Source of the DNA: Aestuariivivens sediminicola
GTDB taxonomy: Bacteria; Bacteroidota; Bacteroidia; Flavobacteriales; Flavobacteriaceae
Reading direction: 5' to 3'
DNA length: 64,000 nucleotides
Assembly: GCF_022662015.1 (NCBI RefSeq)
Contig: NZ_JAKMCM010000007.1
Location: 62,001-126,000, forward strand
A program made the translations under genes and the position numbers. The notes below the pieces were generated by a model. That model was not told the DNA's origin. It saw only the letters and a program-made list of their open reading frames with translations, and ran no database searches. The first letter of the stretch is position 1. Every line of letters begins with the position of its first letter. This document shows positions 17,542-26,221 of the stretch, in pieces.

Positions 17542-17836
17542 TAATTAGTTGTGTTTTTTTAGTGCACGAAAAAACAACTATTGTCCTATGACGGTTTAAG
17601 GATTTATTCCATTTACTGCCATATCCGCACCCCAGTGATCCTATTTTTCTTAACAATACTGTTTATTTCCGGGATTCGGTATAATTTCAGGCCGACATAG
17701 AGTGTTGCTGTTAGCAGTACGATTGGAAACCGATGTCATTAAAAATCGACTTTTTTAAACTTTTGTTAAAATAAATGAAAGTTATAGAGGTTTATTTAAT
17801 TTTATAAACATACTGTAAAATTGCAATGCAAAAGAT
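17542..17836. other. Intergenic region upstream of trp and of the thioredoxin lipoprotein
   Basis: No gene is visible in these 295 bp. The only clear structure is the imperfect hairpin at 17547-17579 (11 pairs, one bulged G). A weak TAAAATTG element near 17816 may belong to the promoter of the gene at 17837. Confidence 0.5.
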
Positions 17837-18382
17837 ATGAGGAGTTCTGTTTTTTTAGCCTTTTTGTTAGTTCTCAGTGCTTGTAATACTGGAAAGCATA
17901 AAGAAACGGCCTCTGATGCTACAATTGCCGTACAACAGGAGGCATCAAGCGAAGTGAACGACGTCGATTTGGAAATTTACGATTATGATGGGTTTGAAGC
18001 CTTCCTGAATAAGAAGGATAACAAGGTGCATGTTGTTAATTTCTGGGCCACCTGGTGTGCTCCATGTGTAAAGGAGTTACCCTACTTTGAGCAGTTAAAT
18101 GCATCCTATGCGGATGAAAATGTTGAAGTCCTTCTGGTAAGTCTGGATTTCCCGCATTTGTATGAATCCAAATTGAAACCCTTTATCCTTAAAAACAAGC
18201 TCGCAAGTAAGGTTATCGTTTTGGATGATCCCGACATGAACCGATGGATACCCAAGGTAGATAGTTTATGGTCGGGTTCTATACCGGCCACCGTGATCTA
18301 TAATAAGCATGAAAGGAAGTTTTTCGAACAGTCCTTTACCTATAGTGAATTAGAAAACGAATTAAAATCATTTTTAAATTAG
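17837..18382 (+). CDS. TlpA-like thioredoxin-fold lipoprotein
   Basis: The 181-aa protein has a lipoprotein signal (lipobox LSAC, Cys16), an acidic linker, then a thioredoxin fold with the redox motif WCAPC (Cys74 and Cys77) in 'VNFWATWCAPCVKE' and a cis-Pro region 'SIPATVIYN'. This is typical of TlpA/ResA-type envelope thiol-disulfide reductases, which keep periplasmic cysteines (for example of c-type cytochromes or oxidatively damaged proteins) reduced. The partner is unknown. It is 4 bp upstream of a second thioredoxin-fold gene with which it forms an operon. Confidence 0.85.
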   Translation: MRSSVFLAFLLVLSACNTGKHKETASDATIAVQQEASSEVNDVDLEIYDYDGFEAFLNKKDNKVHVVNFWATWCAPCVKELPYFEQLNASYADENVEVLLVSLDFPHLYESKLKPFILKNKLASKVIVLDDPDMNRWIPKVDSLWSGSIPATVIYNKHERKFFEQSFTYSELENELKSFLN

Positions 18383-18386
18383 AATT

Positions 18387-19007
18387 ATGAAACACATGAA
18401 GAACATTTCAATAGTACTGATCATGATGCTCCTGTTGAGTGCTTTTACGGTGCCTACGAAAGGCGCTAACGATGGCTATAAAATAGGGGATGTTGTCAGC
18501 GATTTTAAATTAAAGAACATAGATGGTAATATGGTATCCCTTGCAGATTATAAGGAAGCCAAGGGTTTTATTATCACCTTTACCTGTAATACCTGTCCTT
18601 ATGCTGTAATGTATGAAGATCGCCTCATTGCTTTAGACAAGACCTATGCTCCCAAAGGCTATCCCGTAATTGCTATTATGCCAAATAACACCAGTCTAAG
18701 TCCGGGGGATAGTTTTGAGGCTATGAACGAAAGGGCGAAAACGAAGGGCTTTACGTTTCCCTATTTAATTGATAAGGAGCAAACTGTGTATTCGAAATTT
18801 GGAGCCAAAAGAACACCTCATATGTTCGTGCTTCAAAAAACGGACAAAGGGAATGTGGTGAAATATATAGGGGCCATTGATGACAATTATAAAGATGCCT
18901 CGGCAGTTAACACAAAGTATGTGGAGAATGCAGTAAACGCTTTACTGAATGGTAAAGAAGTGGAGCAAAAGGAAACCAAGGCTATAGGATGCACCATTAA
19001 GGCCTAA
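18387..19007 (+). CDS. Secreted redoxin (AhpC/TSA-like thioredoxin-fold protein)
   Basis: The 206-aa protein carries a signal peptide (about 24-27 residues) and a peroxiredoxin/thioredoxin fold. Its redox site 'FTCNTCPYAVMYEDRL' has Cys67 and Cys70 in a CxxC arrangement, and the cis-Pro segment is 'KRTPHMFVL'. The 'CNTCPYA' variant belongs to the redoxin-domain branch common in Bacteroidota, whose substrates are mostly uncharacterised. A third cysteine near the C-terminus ('AIGCTIKA') is unusual and could be a resolving residue. It is probably translated from the same mRNA as the upstream lipoprotein and ends at a strong terminator. Confidence 0.8.
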   Translation: MKHMKNISIVLIMMLLLSAFTVPTKGANDGYKIGDVVSDFKLKNIDGNMVSLADYKEAKGFIITFTCNTCPYAVMYEDRLIALDKTYAPKGYPVIAIMPNNTSLSPGDSFEAMNERAKTKGFTFPYLIDKEQTVYSKFGAKRTPHMFVLQKTDKGNVVKYIGAIDDNYKDASAVNTKYVENAVNALLNGKEVEQKETKAIGCTIKA

Positions 19008-19025
19008 TTTAAATAAAGCATGACG

Positions 19026-19061
19026 AAAAAAATCCGAGTATCATAAACTCGGATTTTTTTT
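19026..19061 (+). terminator. Intrinsic terminator after the thioredoxin pair
   Basis: AATCCGAGT/ACTCGGATT forms a 9-bp stem with a seven-base loop followed by TTTTTT. An A-run on the other side also allows function on the minus strand. Confidence 0.85.
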
Positions 19062-19092
19062 GTTTATTTTTAATTAATAAATAGTAGTTTTG
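19060..19092 (+). promoter_or_regulatory. Promoter of the rhodanese pair
   Basis: TAGTTTTG (19085-19092) matches TAnnTTTG. A TTG at 19060-19062 lies 22 bp upstream, inside the tail of the preceding terminator. The ATG follows 23 bases after the box. Confidence 0.5.
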
Positions 19093-19115
19093 TATTTCAA
19101 TCCAACTAAAAATCT

Positions 19116-19433
19116 ATGGAAGATTTAACTCATGAAGAATGGTCTGAACAATTGGCTAAGGATAAAAAGGCCGTTATTATAGATGTTCGTACTGATGAAG
19201 AAGTAGCCGACGGGATTATACCGAATGCTATTCACATTGACATTTACAGGGGGCAAGACTTTATAGACGCGCTTGAGGAATTAGATAAGAGTAAAAATTA
19301 TTACGTGTATTGCAGATCGGGGAATAGAAGTGGTCAGGCTTGTCGCATTATGGAAGAACTGGGATTTAAGCATGCTTATAACCTTGAAGGTGGTATTTTG
19401 GAGTGGCAAGGGGATATCGTAGACATCGATTAA
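19116..19433 (+). CDS. Cytoplasmic single-domain rhodanese
   Basis: A 105-aa rhodanese (sulfurtransferase) domain with 'IIDVRTDEEVADG', 'NAIHIDI' and the active-site loop 'YCRSGNRSGQA' centred on Cys66, which carries the persulfide in this family. There is no signal peptide. Six-residue active loops starting CRSGNRS are typical of sulfurtransferases rather than Cdc25-like phosphatases. It is followed after 13 bp by a lipoprotein paralogue with the same loop, suggesting duplication and partition between cytoplasm and envelope. Confidence 0.9.
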   Translation: MEDLTHEEWSEQLAKDKKAVIIDVRTDEEVADGIIPNAIHIDIYRGQDFIDALEELDKSKNYYVYCRSGNRSGQACRIMEELGFKHAYNLEGGILEWQGDIVDID

Positions 19434-19446
19434 AAACACCTAATAC

Positions 19447-19833
19447 ATGAGATACTTCGCTTTTTTATTTGCCTTATTTGTTTTTGTTGCCTGCAACAAC
19501 ACCTCTGAATCCCAAACCAAAATTGTGACTGCGGAAGAAGTACAGTCTTTAATGCATAAGGATGGGGTGCAGTTGATAGATGTGAGAACACCGGAAGAAT
19601 ATAAGGACGGTTTTATAACGAATGCCATAAATATCGATTATTTTTCGCCCTCTTTTTCAGAAGATATTAAAGTTTTGGATAAGGAAAAACCAGTCATTGT
19701 TTACTGCAGGAGTGGCAATAGAAGTGCTAAAAGCTCTAAAATACTCGAGGAAGCCGGATTTAAAGAAATTTATGATCTGGAAGGTGGATTTACGAATTGG
19801 AAAGACCTGGGTCTGGCTTTCGAAACAGAATAG
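19447..19833 (+). CDS. Rhodanese-domain lipoprotein
   Basis: The 128-aa protein has a lipobox (VFVAC, Cys16) followed by one rhodanese domain: 'LIDVRTPEEYKDG', 'NAINIDYFS' and active loop 'YCRSGNRSAKS' with Cys87. It is therefore predicted to be a membrane-anchored sulfurtransferase facing the periplasm. The physiological sulfur donor and acceptor are unknown. It shares the transcript with the cytoplasmic rhodanese and ends at a terminator four bases after its stop. Confidence 0.88.
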   Translation: MRYFAFLFALFVFVACNNTSESQTKIVTAEEVQSLMHKDGVQLIDVRTPEEYKDGFITNAINIDYFSPSFSEDIKVLDKEKPVIVYCRSGNRSAKSSKILEEAGFKEIYDLEGGFTNWKDLGLAFETE

Positions 19834-19836
19834 TTC

Positions 19837-19863
19837 AAAGCCCTCCGATGGAGGGCTTTTTTT
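19837..19863 (+). terminator. Intrinsic terminator after the rhodanese lipoprotein
   Basis: AAAGCCCTC/GAGGGCTTT, a 9-bp stem with a five-base loop, followed by TTTT. It begins just after the stop codon. Confidence 0.9.
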
Positions 19864-20028
19864 ATACAATCTATTTTACTATATTTAAATTCTCCAAATT
19901 TTGATCTTTTATCTTAAATGATGAATTTATAGGCGTCATTTATTAGAGTGTCATTCTCCCAATTAGCAGTTAATACATCGGTATGGTACAATAGTGTACT
20001 CTATCTAACTAATCAAAACCTTTTTATT

Positions 20029-20802
20029 ATGATTAAAAAATCAATTTCTCAATTGTTGGTGGTCCTTCTTATTATTGGTGCCAGTTTCACTTCGATCGCC
20101 CAGGACGATTCGAACAATTATGTCATGTTTGAAAGCATGATGATGACACCGGATTACACAAAGCTTAAAGTACTCGGGGATAATATGCGTGCTCATAACG
20201 CAAAATACCACAAGGATGGTCCCTACAAGGCTGCAGTTTATAACATATCTACAGGACCCAATTCTGGCAGTATGGTATGGATGATGGGCCCTACAACCTA
20301 TACGCATTTGGATGGGCGTCCTTCCGATGGTGGACACGATGAGGATTGGAGAGATAATGTGATGCCTTACATCAAGAAAATCCATACCTCTGAATATTGG
20401 AGGATGGACGGTAAACTCTCAAATACGGCGATGTTGGATGGCGATAATTCCAAGTATCCCTTAATTATGGTGAGATATGGCGAAATAGAGGATAACCAGG
20501 GATATAACCTTAATGCGTTTTATGAAATGGTGAGTCAAACGATTAAAGCTATGGAAGGTGAAAACCCTTGGGGTTTGTACTATAACGAATTCAGACAAGG
20601 GAATTTAGGGAGGCATGTGGCCTCAGTAAGTTTTTTAAAGAACTGGGCTGAAATGGATGATGATTCCATTAATTTTAGAGAAACATTCGAAGAGACTATT
20701 GGTAAGGGTAAATGGCAGGGCTTTATTGATATGGCCGACAACCTGTTCTCAAATACCTGGGATGAAATGTGGTCGTACAATGCTTATATGAGTGGGCAAT
20801 AA
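20029..20802 (+). CDS. Secreted protein of unknown function, 257 aa
   Basis: The start is the ATG at 20029, where a signal peptide (MIKKSISQLLVVLLIIGASF, cleavage after about SIAQ) begins; an upstream in-frame extension to 19948 has no signal character. The mature protein is rich in Met, Trp, Tyr and Asn. It has two halves with similar layout: 'YVMFESMMMTPDYTKLKVLGDNMRAH' early and 'YPLIMVRYGEIEDNQGYNLNAFYEMV' later. This hints at a duplicated alpha/beta (dimeric ferredoxin-like barrel) domain, which is inference. No catalytic motif is recognised. It is a single gene behind a terminator. Confidence 0.7.
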   Translation: MIKKSISQLLVVLLIIGASFTSIAQDDSNNYVMFESMMMTPDYTKLKVLGDNMRAHNAKYHKDGPYKAAVYNISTGPNSGSMVWMMGPTTYTHLDGRPSDGGHDEDWRDNVMPYIKKIHTSEYWRMDGKLSNTAMLDGDNSKYPLIMVRYGEIEDNQGYNLNAFYEMVSQTIKAMEGENPWGLYYNEFRQGNLGRHVASVSFLKNWAEMDDDSINFRETFEETIGKGKWQGFIDMADNLFSNTWDEMWSYNAYMSGQ

Positions 20803-20953
20803 GCCTTAAAAATGTTAATCCTGTAAATTAACTTTTTATCGATACTTTGGTGTGAGGTATTTGTTTTTGTCTTGTTTTTGAGTTGTTTAGCTTAAATATT
20901 TTCGCAGTCATTCAGTTATGCGTACCTTTATAAAAACTTAAAAATCTACAGTC

Positions 20954-21238
20954 ATGAATATGATGAATGGTTGGGTAATTTTATCCATTGTAGCCTTACT
21001 TTTTCTGAGCATGTATATTTATGCGAATATTTTCGTTTTTTTACAAAGGATCAGGGAAAAGAAGAAAAAAAAGGAAGAACTTCATAAACTGGAACTGATT
21101 AAACAGGAAAAAGAGAAAAAAGCTCAAATTAGAGAGGAAAAGTTTCAGAAGATCAGGGATAGGAGTGAAGAAATTAAACGGGAATTGAAACGTTTGGAGC
21201 TCCTTAAGGCTGAGAAAATGAAGGCACAGAAGGCCTAA
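20954..21238 (+). CDS. Small membrane protein with charged coiled coil
   Basis: The 94-aa protein has one membrane helix (about residues 7-30, ending in an aromatic 'IFVFLQ' stretch). A long, very charged helix of Lys and Glu (about residues 33-94) follows with heptad-like spacing of Leu and Ile, predicted to lie in the cytoplasm as a coiled coil. I do not recognise a family. Low-complexity composition makes homology assignments unreliable. It is a single gene ending at a strong bidirectional terminator; a TACCTTTA box just upstream may be its promoter. Confidence 0.65.
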   Translation: MNMMNGWVILSIVALLFLSMYIYANIFVFLQRIREKKKKKEELHKLELIKQEKEKKAQIREEKFQKIRDRSEEIKRELKRLELLKAEKMKAQKA

Positions 21239-21263
21239 TAGTATTATACACGTCAAAAATTGG

Positions 21264-21300
21264 AAAAGCACCTAAGATCTCTATCTTAGGTGCTTTTTTT
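21264..21300. terminator. Bidirectional intrinsic terminator
   Basis: AAAAGCACCTAAGAT/ATCTTAGGTGCTTTT form a perfect 15-bp stem with loop CTCT. T-runs on both strands serve the convergent genes ending at 21238 and 21356. Confidence 0.92.
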
Positions 21301-21355
21301 TATTTGAGAAACAGACCAGACCTAATCCTTTATCTCGGGTCTGTTGGCTCTTTTA

Positions 21356-24300
21356 TTAATCCATAATTATCGGGGCTCCGGCTTCCAGCAATTGTTTTTC
21401 CAGATTTGGAATAGCGCTGGTGAACTGCTCTATTTTTGGTTTTATCCTGGAGTACAATGTTTTGGCTATGTTAAAACTTTCCAGCTGCATTTTGGTTGGA
21501 CCATAGGTTCCACGCACTAAGGAAGATTGTGCTACTGAGAGTCTCCCCGCAATAGAGAGAACATCCTTTTCACCGATTTCTTTTTTTGAAGCACTACCCT
21601 CTAAAATGGTTTTTATGTCTAACATGGATTGATTCAAATCAAACATCTGTTGTTCCAGGCTGCCCGGTGCCTTTTCTATGTATTGCATTGCTCTCTCCAA
21701 TGTTTTTAACCGGGTTGAAGCTTTTTGAAACCGATTTTTTGTGTGTTCCAGAGCTACGAGGAATGTTTCCAATTCGTCTATGAAATTATTGATTTCCATG
21801 TCCGAGATCGGGTTTTTCAGAGTATTTTCCCTTATGCGTTCCACTTCAAACGTTTGTGCAGCGCCCAATGCTGTTGTATGACCTCCGATAACAGAATACA
21901 AAGCCACCTTATAGGTTCCCGGGCTAACATGAACCTGCTTAAAATCCGAAGTTTTGGAGTTGTCATAGAAATACGGTGCCAAAGGTTTTTTCAGGTTCCA
22001 GGCCACGCGGTTTATACCTTGTTTATAAGGCCTTTCGATTCTGGTAACAACACGGTCTTCCAAGTCACTTATGACCAGGGTTACTGAAGGTTTTTCCTGA
22101 GTTTTTTCAGCATCAAGAGCTTCCCAGCCCGGAAAAGGGATATCCTTATTCTCTTTTTTAAGCGCTTTTTCCTTTTTTTGCCGTACTGCTTTCTTTGAAT
22201 TGAATTTTTCAGGTATATAAAAGGTAAAAACAGCCCCATAATCAGGGTTTTTTGCAGTAAAATAGTTGGCACCCTGGCTTGATGTGCCTCCCCTTATGGG
22301 TTCATATTGCAGCGCTTTTCTCGGTTTAAACAATTGAGCCTTATCCAGCTGGTTTGGTTTAATGGATCTCAGGGGAGTATAATCGTCCAGAATATAAAAG
22401 CCTCTGCCAAAAGTAGCAGCTACCAGGTCATTCTCCCTTTTTTGAATAGCTAAATCCCGTATGGGTATTGTGGGAATGCCACTTGAAAATTTATGCCATG
22501 AATTTCCTTGATCCAGAGAAACATAAATGCCGTACTCTGTTCCGAGGAACAAGAGGTTAGGATTGACGTGGTCCTGGACCATTCTCCAAACTAAACTTTG
22601 ATCGGGAATACCCCTGGTCATTGAGCGCCATGATTTCCCACCGTCAACACTTTTTAAAAAATAGGGTTTATAATCTCCAAACTTATGATTGTCCAAAGCG
22701 ACATACACCTTGTTAACATCATGTAAATCCGTTTTAATATCGTTGACAAAAGCAGTGGCGGGTACACCGGGGAGACTGCCAACTAAAATCCTGTTCCAGG
22801 ACTGGCCACCATTCGTTGTAAATTGAATGATACCATCGTCAGTCCCTGCAAAAATGAGGTTTTCATCAATTGGCGATTCAGATAATGAGGTTATGGTATT
22901 GTAAGTGGACATGGCATACACATCCCAGGCCTCATCCCAACTTTGCACCTTGCCCATTATAGGAAGACTCAAGCGTTCTTCATTTTTGGTAAGATCTTCA
23001 GAAACAGGTGTCCAACTGTCCCCTCTGTCGTCAGACCGCCATACACGTTGCGAACCAAAATATAGGCGTTTGGGATTGTGATGGCTCACTAGAATCGGGG
23101 AATCCCAATTAAAGCGCTCATAGGGTTCATCTACACCGGCCTGGGGTTTTATATAAACATACTCACCGGTTTTGCGTTCAATTCTTCTGATATTACCCTG
23201 TTGGGATTGGGCATATAAAATGTCCGGATTACCGGGCTCGGTAGCAGGTTGATGACCGTCACCACCGAGGACCACATACCAGTCTGAATTGGATATGCCA
23301 CTTGACTTGAATGTTCGCGAAGGTCCACCCTGGGAATTGTTGTCCTGGGTGCCACCGTAAATCGTATAGAAGGGTTCCGCATCGTCTACTGCAAGTTTAT
23401 AGAATTGCGTAATGGGCAAATTGTTGACAAACTTCCAGGTTTGGGAATCGTCAAACGATTCATAAATGCCACCGTCGGTTCCAATTAAAAGGTAATTGGG
23501 ATCATTGGGTTTAAAGGTCAGGGAATGGTTGTCCGAATGTTTGTCGACCTCTTTCATTGTGTAGAAGGTCTTACCCCCATCTTCAGAAACCAGTACCCTC
23601 ACATTCATTAAGTAAATCTTGTCAAAAACATGCGGCGATGCTACTAATTCCTGATAGTAATGCGGACCAGTACCACCCGAAACGGTATCGGACATTTTAG
23701 TCCAACTGGCGCCCTGGTCATCCGATCTGTAAATAGCACCCTTTTTTCTTTCCAATTCTATGGCAGCGTAAAGAATATCAGGATCTATTGGTGAAATGGC
23801 CAGTCCTATTTTTCCCATGTTGACCTTTGGTAAGCCCTGTGTTAACTTACTCCAGGTTTCGCCTCCATCTGTACTTTTATAGAGTGCAGTACCCTCACCA
23901 CTACCGATGTAGGCTGCCACATTTCTGTGACGTTGCCAAGTGGCAGCATATAAAATCTTTTCATTCCTCGGATCGATGACAATATCGGTAACACCGGTCC
24001 ATGGATTGCTTTTTAAGGTCAGTTTCCACGTTTTACCACCATCAACAGACTTAAAAAGTCCCCGCTCGCCGCCGGAACTCCATAGAGGCCCCTGTGATGC
24101 CACCCAAATCTCCTGGGAATTCTTCGGGTTTACGATGATTTTAGAAATGTGTTCCGATTTTGTTAAACCGCTTTGCTTCCAGTTTTTACCACCATCATGG
24201 CTCACATAAATACCATGACCAATACCCACATGACGACCACCGACATTTTCACCCGTTCCTAACCATATGGTATTGGAATTGTTCGGATCTATGGTTAAAC

Positions 24301-24607
24301 ACCCTGTTGAGTAAAAGGGCTGGTTTTCGGTAAGGCAGGACCATGTTGTGCCAGCATTAACGGTTTTCCAGACACCACCTGAACCTACGGCGACATACCA
24401 GATATTTTGGTTATTGGGATCAATGGCAATATCAGCTATTCTACCCGACATAAACGCCGGGCCAATGCTTCTGAATTTCAATCCACTCAACACCTTTTCG
24501 ATTTCAGTGGTGTCATTGTCTTTTTCCTGGGCCGAGAGACCTGAACTAAAGAAGAGTGAAACGCAAATTAAAATTGCGTATAACGAAGTAATCTTTGACC
24601 TTATCAT
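21356..24607 (-). CDS. Secreted VPS10/sortilin-type BNR beta-propeller protein
   Basis: The 1083-aa protein has a signal peptide (cleavage after GLSAQ) and many BNR/Asp-box repeats of the form S-x-D-x-G-x-x-W, for example 'SHDGGKNWKQSG', 'SVDGGKTWKLT', 'STDGGETWSKL', 'SDDQGASWTKM', 'SDDRGDSWTPV' and 'SLDQGNSWHKF'. These build beta-propellers as in sortilin and sialidases. A C-terminal region (about residues 800-1083) has a beta-sandwich-like part and helical segments. Related proteins are often annotated as glycosyl hydrolases, but I see no catalytic residues to support that. Function is unknown, presumably extracellular or periplasmic binding. No type IX secretion C-terminal domain is apparent. 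Confidence 0.8.
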   Translation of the reverse strand: MIRSKITSLYAILICVSLFFSSGLSAQEKDNDTTEIEKVLSGLKFRSIGPAFMSGRIADIAIDPNNQNIWYVAVGSGGVWKTVNAGTTWSCLTENQPFYSTGCLTIDPNNSNTIWLGTGENVGGRHVGIGHGIYVSHDGGKNWKQSGLTKSEHISKIIVNPKNSQEIWVASQGPLWSSGGERGLFKSVDGGKTWKLTLKSNPWTGVTDIVIDPRNEKILYAATWQRHRNVAAYIGSGEGTALYKSTDGGETWSKLTQGLPKVNMGKIGLAISPIDPDILYAAIELERKKGAIYRSDDQGASWTKMSDTVSGGTGPHYYQELVASPHVFDKIYLMNVRVLVSEDGGKTFYTMKEVDKHSDNHSLTFKPNDPNYLLIGTDGGIYESFDDSQTWKFVNNLPITQFYKLAVDDAEPFYTIYGGTQDNNSQGGPSRTFKSSGISNSDWYVVLGGDGHQPATEPGNPDILYAQSQQGNIRRIERKTGEYVYIKPQAGVDEPYERFNWDSPILVSHHNPKRLYFGSQRVWRSDDRGDSWTPVSEDLTKNEERLSLPIMGKVQSWDEAWDVYAMSTYNTITSLSESPIDENLIFAGTDDGIIQFTTNGGQSWNRILVGSLPGVPATAFVNDIKTDLHDVNKVYVALDNHKFGDYKPYFLKSVDGGKSWRSMTRGIPDQSLVWRMVQDHVNPNLLFLGTEYGIYVSLDQGNSWHKFSSGIPTIPIRDLAIQKRENDLVAATFGRGFYILDDYTPLRSIKPNQLDKAQLFKPRKALQYEPIRGGTSSQGANYFTAKNPDYGAVFTFYIPEKFNSKKAVRQKKEKALKKENKDIPFPGWEALDAEKTQEKPSVTLVISDLEDRVVTRIERPYKQGINRVAWNLKKPLAPYFYDNSKTSDFKQVHVSPGTYKVALYSVIGGHTTALGAAQTFEVERIRENTLKNPISDMEINNFIDELETFLVALEHTKNRFQKASTRLKTLERAMQYIEKAPGSLEQQMFDLNQSMLDIKTILEGSASKKEIGEKDVLSIAGRLSVAQSSLVRGTYGPTKMQLESFNIAKTLYSRIKPKIEQFTSAIPNLEKQLLEAGAPIIMD

Positions 24608-24646
24608 TATCAGAACGTTTTTTATGGCAATTTAACCATTAACCCC

Positions 24647-25303
24647 TTATTTGGCCATTGCTTTTAAAGTAATTTTAACATCTGTAAAGGTTAAATTCCA
24701 ATTGCCTTCGGCATTTTTATGTTCCAGGGCTATTTTTATGCCGTTAAAATCCTTATAGTTCTCGAATGTATTCATTAAAGAGGGTTCATCCTGATTCCCT
24801 TTTCTGAATATCCATTCCTCAATGATGTAGTCGTCATTAAAGAAAATATCATAGCCATCTCCTGGGGTGTAACCTCCTTCATTGGAATAGCTCAGGGTGA
24901 TTTTACCCAGAAGTTTTTGACTAATCGGGGCTTTTGCTTTTACGGGATCCGAAATACTCAGACCTTTATCCCAGACCAGCTGAAACGGAATAAGTAACCA
25001 AAATTTGTCATTGATAAAGGCCCGGTCTATAGGAATAACCGTAGAATCCAGTTGCCTACGGTTGTAAGTAATGGTCAATGTGTCTTTTGTGTAGGTAATG
25101 GCATCTGTGCCAGGATCCCATAGCCAACTTCGTCTGTCGTTAAATGTAAACGCAATTTCCGAAACATTTTTCCACTGTTCGAAACCATGCGCATTCGCAA
25201 TTTTTTCAGCCACAGAAAGTTCGATCGCTTTATCTTTTGGTTTTAGTTCTTTACAGGATATGAAAAGCAAAAACAGTGCTAGGGAGTAAAGGAAGTTTTG
25301 CAT
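24647..25303 (-). CDS. Lipoprotein of unknown function (DUF6503-like)
   Basis: I choose the ATG at 25301-25303 because it opens a lipoprotein signal (MQNFLYSLALFLLFISC, Cys17). A longer reading frame to 25402 overlaps the divergent gene's start and lacks signal features. The 218-aa protein begins its mature domain with 'AEKIANAHGFEQWKNVSEIAFTFN' and continues with alternating beta-strands, resembling the outer-membrane-lipoprotein-like fold of DUF6503 proteins. That family name is from memory and tentative. No catalytic motif is seen. The gene lies 39 bp upstream of the sortilin-like gene on the same strand, so an operon is likely. Confidence 0.65.
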   Translation of the reverse strand: MQNFLYSLALFLLFISCKELKPKDKAIELSVAEKIANAHGFEQWKNVSEIAFTFNDRRSWLWDPGTDAITYTKDTLTITYNRRQLDSTVIPIDRAFINDKFWLLIPFQLVWDKGLSISDPVKAKAPISQKLLGKITLSYSNEGGYTPGDGYDIFFNDDYIIEEWIFRKGNQDEPSLMNTFENYKDFNGIKIALEHKNAEGNWNLTFTDVKITLKAMAK

Positions 25304-25336
25304 ACTTTTAGATTTTTGTAAAGATAGCGCTTCAAT

Positions 25337-26137
25337 ATGAATACAAATGACAAATATTTCAATATTAACAGGGTAACCTGGAATAAAAAGGCTAAGGAAC
25401 ATGCAAAAGGGACATTTTACAATTTGGAAGCCTTTAAGAACGGTCGAAGTTCTTTAAATGCTTACGAACTTGAAGCATTAGGAGATGTAAAAGGTAAGTC
25501 CCTGCTGCATTTGCAGTGTCATTTTGGTCAGGATACCCTCAGCTGGAGCAGAATGGGTGCCCGTTGTACAGGTGTCGACATAAGTGATGTTGGAATAGAA
25601 ATGGCCAGACAATTAAATGATGATCTGGAATTGGATGCTCAATTTGTATGTTGTAATGTCTTGGATACCAAGGCATCCATCAGGGAGGTCTTTGATATTG
25701 TATATACCAGTTATGGGGTTATCGGATGGTTGCCCGACCTGAAACCATGGGGGGTCATAATTGCCGATAAACTCAAGAAGGGGGGAACGTTTTTTATGGC
25801 GGAATTTCATCCCATTATTTGGATGTTCGATTATCTTAATGATGAACCGAAAATAGCTTATGGTTATATGCAGGATGAGGTCATTTATGAGGAATATAAA
25901 GGCACCTACGGCAATGAAAAATCCCAAATGTTAAGTAAGGAGTATGCCTGGAATCACGGCCTGGGGGAGGTCATAACGGCCTTAACCGAAGCGGGCCTGC
26001 ACATAGAGTATGTAAACGAGTTCTATGAAAGCCCTTATGACATACTGCCAAATATGGTGCGGACAAAAACGAAGATGTATGCTTTGGAAGATCGGCTTTA
26101 TCCTTTGATTTTTACAGTGAAAGCAACAAAATTATAG
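25337..26137 (+). CDS. Class I SAM-dependent methyltransferase
   Basis: The 266-aa cytosolic enzyme has motif I modified to 'LLHLQCHFGQDTLSWSRMGA', motif II 'CTGVDISDVGIEMAR', and motif IV 'FDIVYTSYGVIGWLPDL'. The 'HLQCHFGQDTL' form of the SAM loop is characteristic of one subgroup of bacterial methyltransferases with unknown substrates. Its 5' end is divergent from the lipoprotein gene, with 33 bp between start codons, so promoters must overlap. Confidence 0.82.
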   Translation: MNTNDKYFNINRVTWNKKAKEHAKGTFYNLEAFKNGRSSLNAYELEALGDVKGKSLLHLQCHFGQDTLSWSRMGARCTGVDISDVGIEMARQLNDDLELDAQFVCCNVLDTKASIREVFDIVYTSYGVIGWLPDLKPWGVIIADKLKKGGTFFMAEFHPIIWMFDYLNDEPKIAYGYMQDEVIYEEYKGTYGNEKSQMLSKEYAWNHGLGEVITALTEAGLHIEYVNEFYESPYDILPNMVRTKTKMYALEDRLYPLIFTVKATKL

Positions 26138-26221
26138 CCCTTCAAATCTAGGAGCTGGCAGTCAAGAACTCAAATTTCTGCAATTCGCTTAGGACAGGAA
26201 GAAAAACGATGCCTATGGTGT

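Noticed and set aside
21356-24607. Sortilin-like protein as an active sialidase or other glycosidase
   Set aside because: Only Asp-box repeats are seen; the sialidase arginine triad and other catalytic signatures are not apparent.
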